A model generated the notes under the pieces. The model worked only from the letters and a program-made list of their open reading frames with translations, did no database searches and had not been told where the DNA came from. A stretch of 64,000 bases of DNA, taken from positions 90,398,615 to 90,462,614 of the forward strand of contig OX388346.1 in the NCBI GenBank assembly GCA_947579665.1, read 5' to 3'. Made by a program: the position numbers and the translations under genes. Shown here in pieces: positions 37,260-47,164 of this stretch; position 1 is the stretch's first letter, and each line of letters begins with the position of its first letter. The DNA comes from Sympetrum striolatum. Lineage: Eukaryota > Arthropoda > Insecta > Odonata > Libellulidae.

Positions 37260-37269
37260 AATAATCAAA

Positions 37270-38225
37270 GCCGCTGTATTTTAGAGATAGCCACCTGCTT
37301 ACATTTCGAAATAATGCCATCACACTTGGAAAGAAACCTTTTCAATGCACAAAAACATTTGCCTTTCATAGTACTATGCCATAGTTTCTTAGTCACATTT
37401 GTAGTTGGAATAATAGTAAATTATTAAGAAAAATTATGTGATAATAAGGTACCGTAAAAAGTTAAGGCTACTCTAAAAACAGCAATTAGCAGTGTTTGCA
37501 TTTAGTATGATACTGAAGATAGCAATTACTTAAATAGGGAATAATAACGAATTCAATTATAAAAGACGATATAGTAAGCCCGTAGAAAAATAAACATGTA
37601 TTATAGAAGGGAAATACCATTTAGCAATTACTTGGAGCAGAATTTCATCTCTGACAATGATATCACTGCTTTATTTAGCTAAGCAATGATTATTCCATCT
37701 TTTAAAAACCGCAACTCTCATATAATTTCCTCCGTTCTAAATGAGGATAACCATATTACGAGAAAATATATTACAATAATCATTTGTTTGGGGGAAACGA
37801 GAGAATTACTTTTTAATCCCCGAGTTGTTCGTTCGTGCATTCACAGAGCGTGAATTTTTCAAACATTCCACTCAAAAGTTTTTATCTCCAGATATTTCGG
37901 GTCTCTTAATTGAGGAATGACCTCTCCGATGGGAAAGCGGTTAAAAAGAAAGTTGTACAAATTTATTCTCTCGGCTGAATGCATTAAAAAGAAGCACGCT
38001 GTGGGAGAAACTCATCTCGCGGGACCCGACCTTGAATCCGAGGAAAAGTCGTTATGCGGAATGGATTACGTAACTAACGCATTGCATCCATTCTCGCTGA
38101 TACATACACTAAAGGGAAGCTGTGGGATACGGTAATAAACAAGGGTATCTCCTTCCCCATTGACTGGATGCTTAACATTATTTACATTTTCATGAGAAAA
38201 CTGAAAAAACAAAGTTTTTATCTTT
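37270..38225. other. No recognisable gene
   Basis: AT-rich. One 72-codon plus frame (37917-38135) lies in a less AT-rich patch but has no recognised motif. Confidence 0.4.
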
Positions 38226-38325
38226 AAGAAGCAATTTTAAATTATATTGAGTATCTATTCTGAGAACAGAATACATATTAAGAACATAAAGGAGGAGTGA
38301 TATTTTTTGGCATGATTACAGAGTA
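38226..38325 (+). repeat. Direct repeat, left copy (flanks hammerhead-like motif)
   Basis: AGAAGCAATTTTAAATTATA through GATATTTTTTGGCATGATTACAG recurs at 38703-38802 as AAAAGCAATTTTAAAATTAT through ATATTTTTTGGAATGACTAC. The internal part is more diverged. Copies are about 477 bp apart in the same orientation. Confidence 0.55.
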
Positions 38326-38586
38326 TCTTTAAACGTTAATTATGTATAATTATCCTAACAAGGTAATTATATATAATTAGGTAAATAAGAGAAGACATGA
38401 TCCAACATCATACATGGAATACGGTTATACGGTAAGCGTGCTTTCTTTCGCATTCTTTCGACACTTAAGTATAAACAAAAGTATATAAATGATACAGATT
38501 CAGGGCTGATTTTGTGGTACGTTTTAACTTGTTAAAAAATCCATGATATAGAAACTTTTACTAGACCACTATTTATTTCAGAATAA

Positions 38587-38625
38587 CACGACCCAGGTTT
38601 CGTAGCGTCGCTACATCCTCAGGTG
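38587..38625 (-). ncRNA. Hammerhead-ribozyme-like fold (best preserved)
   Basis: On the minus strand the order is CAC (stem I), CUGAGGA, U, stem II GUAGC-GAC-GCUAC with five perfect pairs, GAAA, CC, UGGGUC, then GUG pairing back to CAC. CUGANGA and GAAA are the invariant core boxes of the hammerhead; ACC/GGU can form the very short stem III and GUC is the standard cleavage triplet (cut expected between 38590 and 38589). Further A/T-rich pairing can extend stem I past an internal loop. The extra U between GGA and stem II is non-canonical. Short-stem-III hammerheads of this type are known from Penelope-like elements and retrozymes; I infer a relic of such an element. Confidence 0.5.
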
Positions 38626-38702
38626 ACAAAATAATTAAATAAAAATACATATTGATTACATCTCTATAAGATAACTGGAGACAAACTGGAAGTTATACTT
38701 TA

Positions 38703-38802
38703 AAAAGCAATTTTAAAATTATATTGCGCTAAAATTGTATGGAGAGAATATAAATAATATATAATAATCAAGGATAATATTTTTTGGAATGACTACAGGG
38801 TG
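38703..38802 (+). repeat. Direct repeat, right copy
   Basis: Partner of 38226-38325. The hammerhead-like fold lies between the two. Terminal direct repeats around such a motif would fit a decayed element with LTR-like ends, but the spacing and divergence make this tentative. Confidence 0.55.
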
Positions 38803-39788
38803 CGAAAGAGGAGAAATACGAAAAACAAAAGGAATTAATCAAATTTATCGGGGCTTCTTAACAAAGATGTATAATGGGTACAGAATCTAGACAGGATAGG
38901 AAATCATATCAATTAGACATCATTTATTACTTTAAGAGTCCTAAATGCTGAAAACAAAAACGGTTGGTGGTGTATAAACCAGCGACAATAGATTTGACTG
39001 TGGGTTGAATAAAAGATAAAAGGAAGCGATGGAGAGAGGGTTTCATGGAAGTCCCCGCAATACTGCGCAATACAAAAGAAGCAATAAAAAGAGAAGACGG
39101 ATCGAGGGTGAAATGGTGTGAAAGGAGAAACCAATTCCGGGAAATTTTCGGGAGGAATTTAAAACACATCTTCTTTTGGGATAAGGAGCGGTATCTCCTC
39201 TTTAGGCCACTTCCACATGGACCGAATAAAACAAAAAGAATTCTTGGCGCGGGAAATAAAGGAGGACAGAAGGGGAATTGATGGTTTCTTCCTTTCTCGA
39301 ACTTTTTTTCGGTTTGTGAGAGTAATTGGCGAGGAATAGGGGGGTATAAATATTTCGTAAATTTTTCAGAGAAATGGAATGGATAAAATAAAGGAGATGA
39401 ATCCGAAGAAGAGAGAGCAGGTAGACATTGAGAAAGATGGGAACATGAAGCTAATTATCATGTTGCAGGACAAAGAAGAGCAATAGAAAAGAGGAAAATA
39501 AAATAGAGAAACAGTTTATGGAAGATATAAATCTGAATGTTTTTGTTATCAACAAAGGATAGACGAAAATAAGAAACAATATGATATTGGTAATACTAAT
39601 ACTTTATGGTTTTAATGAGCCTATATGTTATGTGAAATAAATAATAAATAATTATTAAATGTTCATAAATCGATTCACAAGGAAAATCATTCATATAATA
39701 AAATTAATGTTGAAGTTTTTACTTGGTGAAACTGCATAATGGTGGAAATAATTAAGCAAAAGTTTCACAAAATATTTTATTTAATATA
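38803..39788. other. No recognisable gene
   Basis: Short overlapping frames (73-80 codons) around 38913-39281 on both strands without recognised motifs; otherwise AT-rich. Confidence 0.4.
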
Positions 39789-39820
39789 ACGGCTTCGACT
39801 ATTAATAGTTATTATCAGGC
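39789..39820 (-). ncRNA. Degenerate hammerhead-like fold
   Basis: On the minus strand CCUGAUAA, a stem AACUAUUAAUAGU, CGAAGCCGU follow the same order as the two better motifs. The conserved G in CUGANGA is A and GAAA is GAAG, so the core is broken. It is only meaningful as a third member of the same pattern. Confidence 0.25.
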
Positions 39821-40070
39821 CACAACCAATTCATTAAGGATCCTAATTGAATATAGTTCCATTAGGATTATAAATTGTCCTCATTATCTCTCTCTCTAGG
39901 GGTAAGGATCTCTCTAATTACTATAATCTTCTCTTATTAAAGTCAATTAATGAGGTAGCACATTGTCCAAAGAAGTAAACAGATCATAGAAAGAGCTTTA
40001 TTCGTAGACGTCAGGACTCCTTTTGAAATTTTCCGATTTAGCCAGAGAATTTCACAAAATTAGTTCTATT

Positions 40071-40131
40071 CTTGAAAGAGGTAATAAAAAATTTCCACCG
40101 AGAGTTCCTTGAGTCTATCACCTCTTTCAAG
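40071..40131. repeat. Short inverted repeat
   Basis: CTTGAAAGAGGT at 40071-40082 and its perfect reverse complement at 40120-40131 enclose 37 bp. It could form a hairpin or mark a small MITE; no target-site duplication was seen. Confidence 0.5.
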
Positions 40132-41453
40132 GAAATAACTGCTTGAAAGAAATTTTGAAAATGCTAGTTACTTAGCTTACCAAAGGAAAACTTACACAGT
40201 TAAGCATAAGTAATAAATATACAGCGACAAAAAATGCCTACTGCCATTTATTGTATTTGTTTTCCCAAATGAGTTTCCTAGGATAATCTTAATTAAATTA
40301 TCCCCTATAATGAAGGTGATAAACATCTAAGCAACTAATGAAAGAGTGTAAGGAATAACCAGAAAAGTTGAAAAATTTCGTGTCATAGAAACTATTCTAT
40401 TTAATCAATAATATGAGAATACATTACCAAGTTGAACTTACGTAGAATGTAACAAGATGTAACACAAAATACAAATTTTGGATCTAAATATGTTGACAAT
40501 CTATTACTTTCTATACTGAAAACAAACGATCAAGACTGGGAGGATAATATGATGAAGCGAAGTCGAAACGAGTGTTGCTCGCTAGGCTGCGGTTATCATT
40601 ATTGCTTAAGCGTTGAATTGATGTACTGCAAAACCTTTCGCCATATTACTTTCATTGAAACGTATCTGAGGTGACGCCTTTAGAAGCATCTAGCTTATAT
40701 CGTAGAATGGGGATTATTTTTTAAATGTCACGCTTTGAAATCAATAACCGTGAACTCTATTTTCCTTAAAGAGGGGGCTCTAAAGAATTATTAACTTCAT
40801 TCATCGAGATTAAAAATGAGAATTTAAGGTTATACTTCCCAGTCCTCAAACGAAAATGAAATTAACCGCGTTGCAGCTGATCTGAGTATCTGGAAAACCG
40901 TTGGTATGAAAGCAAAGAGTAAAAGTGAAAAAATATCGACGAAAGAGTTGTCAGAGGAAGATGGAGAGGGAGATGAAAGGAGAGAAAATGAAGGGAGGGG
41001 AAAATGTGAGAGATGAGGGAGAGATAAGAGAAAGAAAAATAGCAGTGAAAGGGGAAGACGCTTAGATATCAAAGAGGGAGAGATTCCTTGGTTTGGGAGT
41101 GACGAGCGAAGCGAGAGAAGGGCACTCGGTGTGCTAATCGATGGTAGACGAAGTGGTCGGTGGAGTGATAGTGGAGAGACAAGAGGGTGGTGTGTAGGAG
41201 GAGGGCTTGAGCAGTGTTCGAAAGGGGGTTTGAAAGTGAGAAAAGGACAATTGAATGCAAAAGGAATGTCGAAGGGGATGGTAAAATTGTCTTTTGTTTC
41301 TTACCATACGTAAATACGTTTACTGAATCATGAATATTCTGTATTAATTAGATAATAATTAAATGTATAATATTAGTGTATGCCGATCCGCATATACGCC
41401 GGGACACCAATTTTTGTACTAAAATCTGGGAAAACTAATAGATTAACTTAGCC
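40132..41453. other. No recognisable gene; purine-rich patch
   Basis: 40900-41260 is strongly purine-rich on the plus strand (GAGAGG/GGAGAG-like), which produces the apparent Ser/Leu-rich minus-strand frames. No domain was recognised. Confidence 0.4.
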
Positions 41454-41557
41454 CCAAGGAAAAACGGACTTGAAAAAAGTCTGACAGGGCCGGGAATCGA
41501 ACCCGGGATCTTCTTCTAACCGGGAGGCTGCCTTAACCATCTAGGCTACCCGACCAG
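41454..41557 (-). mobile_element. tRNA-derived SINE, family C, minus copy
   Basis: On the minus strand GGTCGGGTAGCCTAGATGG begins a tRNA-like head with a D-arm-like GCC/GGC pair and B box GGTTCGATTCC, followed by CCTGTCAGACTTTTTTCAAG and CCGTTTTTCCTTGG. The anticodon-arm pairing is broken (CCTCC opposite AAGAA), so it is not a functional tRNA. Similarity to the plus copy stops after CCTTGG, so the 3' end of this copy is truncated or replaced. Confidence 0.8.
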
Positions 41558-41634
41558 AACATTTTAATAAGCCGTTTAACCCCGGGTTCGATTCCCGGCC
41601 CTGTCAGACTTTTTTCAAGTCCGTTTTTCCTTGG
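41454..41634. repeat. 54-bp perfect inverted repeat (SINE C head-to-head)
   Basis: 41454-41507 and 41581-41634 are exact reverse complements over 54 bp, separated by 73 bp. A transcript across this would fold into a strong hairpin. Perfect identity between the arms, given how worn other repeats here are, suggests recent origin, gene conversion or a palindromic rearrangement. Confidence 0.9.
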
Positions 41635-41769
41635 GAATTTTCCTGGGTGCGCGCCCTTATGTGCAAAGTCACCTTAACCCTTTCCTTAGAATAACTTAGT
41701 TTAAGTTTAGCGTGGGAATGTAGCAGCTAATGGGAAATCTTACAATAAAAATGGATAATAATAAAAATA
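41581..41769 (+). mobile_element. SINE family C, 5'-truncated plus copy
   Basis: It starts within the B box region (CCCGGGTTCGATTCCCGG) and continues through CCTTGGG, then a 3' body with CTGGGTGCGCGCCCTTATG and TAGCAGCTAATGGGAAATC, ending in AATAATAATAAAAATA. It lacks the tRNA 5' half. It faces the minus copy across a 73-bp gap. Confidence 0.75.
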
Positions 41770-44700
41770 CAGTATTTTTTTCCCCGGAGAATAGGTAACT
41801 TGTACCCTCACTCGAGTATATGCCTCGAGTGTTGAAAAATTGTACTTTGAATACGGATGCTGTTCACGCTTACAATATATAAATATTAGAGAATTAGCTA
41901 TCACAATAGTCATGTTAAGAACTGGAGAATAACTTTCAATGTAGTTACTATAAAAATTGTCACTAGTTCATTTTACTCCGATTTATAGACCACTAAGATT
42001 ATAAATTCTATTTTAAAGTGAATTCTACCATAAAAATTAGGGATGCTTGAAAGAAAAGTCTAGATAGTCTACGTGGGCTTGGACAGCTACTTAGAACATT
42101 AGGTTGATAAATCACAACAAAAACGAAAATGCAGTACATAAATGGATTATAGCGCTTGATTTAATAGAAAATGACGACGTGTAATAGGTTTAGTCCAGCT
42201 AAGCTAGGAATAAATTTTTGCGTTAACTAAAAAAAATAAAAGTATTTCAATTGTTAACTAAATAGAACTAGAGTTATCTAACTAGAACATAGCAATGAAT
42301 TAACTAATATTTTACCATTCTCCTTAATAATATGGTGTTGTAACACACATTTTTAAGTAAAGGGATACCTAATATTAAACAATATCAAAATTAATAGTTT
42401 TACGATAATGGGTTTAGGTATTTATTTACATAAAAATAACGAATGGATCATTTATCTAGTTATTTATGACTTTAAGAGGGGATCTAAAGAGCTAATATTT
42501 TGCTCTCCGAGAGTCTCTGGCATAAATGTATCGATAGGCATCTCCCTAATAAACCAATCACAAGCTGTTTTAAAGGTGAACGGAACATTTTATTTCTGAG
42601 AGGGCATTAAACGCTAATTGCCGCACATAGAAAAGACACCTAATGTAAGACCTTAGGTCAAAGAGAGAGAAATGGAGGATAAAAAACTAGGATAAATCAT
42701 TGGGCTTACCCAGAAAACGCTTTCTCGGTAAAATGTCCTATCTTCTTGTTTATGAGTTGCATTTGGATTCGTAATTTGGAGCTAACGGAGGAGATAAAAG
42801 GAGAAGAGATTAAGGATGGATTGATGAGGAGCATAGTGATGCGGTAGCGGATCAGGTTGATTTGTGTCGTCTTGACGATTATTTAACGAGGTGGAAAAAG
42901 AAGTTATGGCGACGTGATGAGGCGATTGAGTTTTTATAACCGTGCAAATCTTTTCCGTTCACGCCGCAGATTCCTTACGCAATCAATTGTTTAACGCCTT
43001 CCGGAATGCTAACTGCTAATCGAGCGCATCAAATTCCACATCGACATTCGCTTAGAGAATCGAAGGACTGAATCTTCATTCACGGATACGGTATCGTTGG
43101 CGACCCTTACATTAGGATTTATAAATTCAAAAGAGATTTGGAAATCCATCGACGAAAGAATTTTCTGAGCGCGACAGATTCTCTTTCAAATGATTTGTTT
43201 AAAAGGTTGTCATATTAATCTGCCTCCTGAGTGTAAAGGATAATCTTTAAAATCCAAAGTACACTATCATAAGCCAAAATGTAGATTTTAAAGTTTAAAA
43301 GAATCACAAAAAATGTTGAAGGTATGTTGTTTATAAAACAACTTAATCACATATAATATCATTGCTTAATTTTCCCATATTAACAGAATATAGCTCTAAT
43401 TAGTATATCTTTCTCTCTGAAATTTCCATAACCTATGCACGGTGGACATAAACTCAAGAAATTCGCTAAAAAATTAGAAGAGTAAAAAGATAATCACTTT
43501 TGTCTACATTAATATGATACAAAATCATTAAAAGAAGATTAAGAGCTAATAAACTGCCACAGAATTAAAACATTTTTGAAGATATAAAAAAAATTGAATT
43601 AACATCAATCACTAAAGTTACTTAATATGAAAATTCAGTAAGATGGGTTAATTCATTCTGCAATGAATTTTTATGATAGTATACATCACGTACTAAACGA
43701 AATATTCTGATATCAATATCCAATTGATATTCTTATTCACATTTCTAACATATTTTACTTATTCAGTCAATACATCTTAGTATTTGTCTCTCAAACGACT
43801 GGGACGTAAAACATGAACCCGTTTTTGAAAGTGGTCTATTATAAGATGAGCGGAAAAATTTTGTAGTCAAGCAAATAACGATTTTGATAACTGTTTAGTT
43901 ACCTGTTTAATTCTGGTTTGTCTTTCATTCAAAAATATTTGAAAATTCTTCTCCAAAAATTAATTTGTTTATGAGTCTATAATTTATATGAAATTAATAT
44001 AAACGAATACGATAAATCTGCAAGATGGTCGAACACAGAGCGATTATCTGTTTTAAGAAATACTTTGCTAAATGTTCCGTTCCTCAGCCAGGTTTTCCTT
44101 TCACAATTTAGGACAACGGTCACGTTTCTTGCGTTATATATGTAATGATTCATACAAAATCGGTTTAGTGACGGGGCGCCTGGTGTGTCCTGAAACCATA
44201 AGAGGATGGAATTCCTATCGTTGCATAACACGCGAAGCTATACAAACGCGAACCTTATACTTCATGGAAGATTCAAATCTATCAGCAGTGGAAAAGAAAT
44301 CTTTATCGGCCGACCGTTTACAAGTTTCAAGAAACTATGAGGAAATATCCTTACAGCTGTCACTGGTAATGTGAGGGCAGACGAGTAGATAGGGAATAAT
44401 ATATGGAAGAATGAAGGATCACTCTTTAGCATATCATCAGAGCTATTTGGTGGTATCACTATCATTTGATATCCATAGCGTTGCTATCTCATGAAAAACT
44501 ATGCGTTGGACCAGCGATTATGTAAGAGAACCATAGACATGGCCAGAGAGTGGAATTCCGGGCCCACATTTTCCATTCCCGAACCCTTTTCCTCAACGTT
44601 AATCTAGTAATCTATTGCGGGTCTGCAATTCAGCTGGGGCCACGGATATTTGGATCGGCTGTCCACCTCTCCTGGGTCATGATTGGCAGGATTTAGTATT

Positions 44701-44882
44701 TACTCAGGCGTGGGTAGACCAATAAAGCAACATTACGTAGACAAAATCAAGAAAAAATCTTTAGTACTTTCTCCACAATGCAGAATAATAGATAATACAA
44801 TAATGAGTGATGGATACCATCCCAAACACAACTAAAAATAAGTATAGTGAAACAAGACGCTATTTCAAGTAAAAGGAATACA
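41770..44882. other. No recognisable gene
   Basis: About 3 kb of AT-rich DNA with scattered 60-100 codon frames lacking motifs (44072-44374 plus is the longest). A more GC-balanced patch near 44520-44700 was not identified. Confidence 0.4.
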
Positions 44883-44914
44883 AGCATAAAACTTCCCACT
44901 GGAAGTTTTATGCT
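44883..44914. repeat. Perfect 14-bp-arm palindrome
   Basis: AGCATAAAACTTCC, CACT, GGAAGTTTTATGCT: a perfect hairpin with a four-base loop. It could be a miniature fold-back relic or a structured site; there is no T-run to suggest a terminator. Confidence 0.7.
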
Positions 44915-45119
44915 GTGGGAAATTTTGCGTGTATTCATTTGCTTGGTTTCGTAACAGGGCAAGCTTGGTAACAAAGATTTGAAGAAAATTTCAGGGTGAC
45001 ACTCTGAGATACTTTATCCACCTATCATGTCAGTGTCATAAATTCTTTTATACATGAAAGTTCCACGCTACTAAAATATATTTTTCATTTCCAAAATCTA
45101 AAATTTTATTTTCTGATTC

Positions 45120-45204
45120 AGAATCTAAAATTTTATTTATTTCTCCCTGATAGAGGAAGATCCCGGCACCGTCGGACTTTTTTCAAGTCCGCTTTTCCTT
45201 GGAA
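45120..45204 (+). mobile_element. SINE family C fragment, flanked by a 15-bp direct repeat
   Basis: CCCGGCACCGTCGGACTTTT continuing to TCCTTGG matches the region after the B box of family C. TTTATTTTCTGATTC occurs on both sides (45105-45119 and 45205-45219), consistent with a target-site duplication. The first 40 bp of the insert partly repeats the local flank, so the insertion history is not simple. Confidence 0.6.
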
Positions 45205-45219
45205 TTTATTTTCTGATTC

Positions 45220-46390
45220 TTGTAAGAAAATACCAGTTAATATCAACTGTTCATAGTCTATTTGCTTTGTTCAGGCGGTTTCAGAAAGTTTTTTTTTTCA
45301 CACTGAACTTCTGAAAAAAAAACAGTCAAAATATAGTAATCTGTAATTACGAAATATAGGAATTATACATATGAATTTTGAAATAGTAAAGGTGAAGAGA
45401 AAATTGTTCGCTCTTCAAGAAGAACAATCATTTTCGTGAATATGAATGCAAACTAATTCAAAAGAAAGCAAAATTTAACTCAAAAATGAAATGACAATTG
45501 AGAGAGGATTTCGCGAATTAAAAAAGTTGTTTCATAAACTCGTAGGAGTAATGATCGTGTCAAGGTTCAGATTTAGTTATATAATTTACAACTATTTTTA
45601 TATCTCTTCTAATGCGATACCTGGTTCTCGTATGTTTGTACGCTACGATAATTTCCCAAAAGGCACTTGCGTTTTAGTAAAGGTAAAACAACAACTCAAC
45701 CAACAATATTAGCTTCCAGTGCAATTTTGGAATATAAGACAAAATTTACACAGCACATGATACTAACAAGCTCATGATATAATTAAATTTATCTACACTT
45801 AGGTAACGAAGTATGCTATGGATATGATACCACGCAGTTCCATGAAAGTTCATCGACAACTACGAACTTACGAAGTATAATTTTGTCGGAGTTCCTCATT
45901 GAATATAAGAGATGAAATATTCCCATAGTCGTCAAACTTCTCGAAACCAGAACTTGAGTAATCCGGAAGCCTGAGGAAGCCGGACATTTCAAGCACGATA
46001 TCACCTCAGAAGAAACTTGAACGCGCGGAGGGCCTACGACATAATTTTTTCAACCGCTGAACTTTGCAGTACAGCTCGCGGTGCGGAGGATTCTCATGCC
46101 CCTGTGCAGCATTTGGCCTTTGCTAAGTATTTCTCAGAATCTTCCTTCCTTAATAGGCAAGTCTCAAACTTAAGCCTCACCCTTAACTGAATTTGTCGAA
46201 CTAACATCTCATGAGAAGGGCAATGCGAGTTCACTATATTCTTCGCCAGTAATAGCCGAGTAGGCTTACATACTGACGGGAGAAGAGTTGTACTTAGTCA
46301 AGACTTACATAGGACCTTTCGTGATATTTTTATTGACAAAGGCTTATTAAAATTAGAATACATATTAAAGATGTTAAATATTTGATACGC
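45220..46390. other. No recognisable gene
   Basis: Short frames only; nothing recognised. Confidence 0.4.
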
Positions 46391-46400
46391 AGAAAATAAA

Positions 46401-46532
46401 TAGTAGTAGTATTGTTAAAAGTGCTTCGACAGCTTAGGTCATTTCGCACATTGGCTCCCACCGGGATACGAACCCGGGATCGCTTTCACCAAAGGCAAAC
46501 GCGCTGTCCACATGACTATCCGGGAGCTTAAC
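46401..46532 (-). mobile_element. SINE family B (copy 4), with near-perfect target-site duplication
   Basis: It is very close to copy 1, including the TAGTAGTAGTATTGTTAAAAG start on the plus strand, and the CGGATAGTCATGTGGACAGC stretch. The last bases of the acceptor-like arm have changed. AGAAAATAAA (46391-46400) and AGAAGATAAA (46533-46542) differ at one base and are taken as the target-site duplication. Confidence 0.9.
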
Positions 46533-46542
46533 AGAAGATAAA

Positions 46543-47020
46543 TACTTCGTAGATAACAGCAATCAACACCATCTGCGATCGATACACGTAATTTTTTAAG
46601 AAAATCGTAATGGACTTAACTAAGATTAAATCATAATTTAAATAATCGTAACTTAAATAAGGGGAATGTCTGGTTATAACCAGCTATATATTCGATATAA
46701 TTTCTATCACAGGCGAAATTTAGAGACTCCAATAAATAAAGTTAAGTTGGGTCATACATTGATACCTTAGGTGAAGATTATTTTAGTGATGAGGGGCTAC
46801 TTCTATTGTAGCCAAGAGATATCCGATTTGATACCCAATCCACTAAAACATCGAACCATCAAGTCCTCAGAGTAAATGAGAGTCAAGCATTAGTATCGTT
46901 TTACTACTTAATTTGCTTTGCTGTATGTTCTTCTTTAATAGCAATTGTGAACTGGTGGAGATCGTCTCCATATCAAATATAACTGCTTTTCAAAACAGCT
47001 TATAAAGCTATAAAGGTGTA
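46543..47020. other. No recognisable feature
   Basis: AT-rich unique-looking sequence. Confidence 0.4.
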
Positions 47021-47164
47021 CAGAGGTTCATAGTCATAACTCCTACTGAAACCGCAGAATAATATGCATGTGACCTTGGTTTCGCAGATGCATCATTAAG
47101 TCTGATCATGTCGCATGTATGTTATTCTGCGGTTTTAGTAGGAATTATGACTATGCATCTCTAT
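47021..47164. mobile_element. 144-bp fold-back element (MITE-like)
   Basis: Left arm CATAGTCATAACTCCTACTG then AAACCGCAGAATAA; the right arm is its inverse with a few substitutions, giving about 45-50 bp arms (47021-47070 and 47115-47164) around a 44-bp centre. No target-site duplication was clear, so the superfamily is unknown. Confidence 0.65.

Noticed and set aside
41486..41557. Functional tRNA gene on the minus strand
   Set aside because: The anticodon stem does not pair, the acceptor stem is poor, and the sequence is part of a SINE with other copies.
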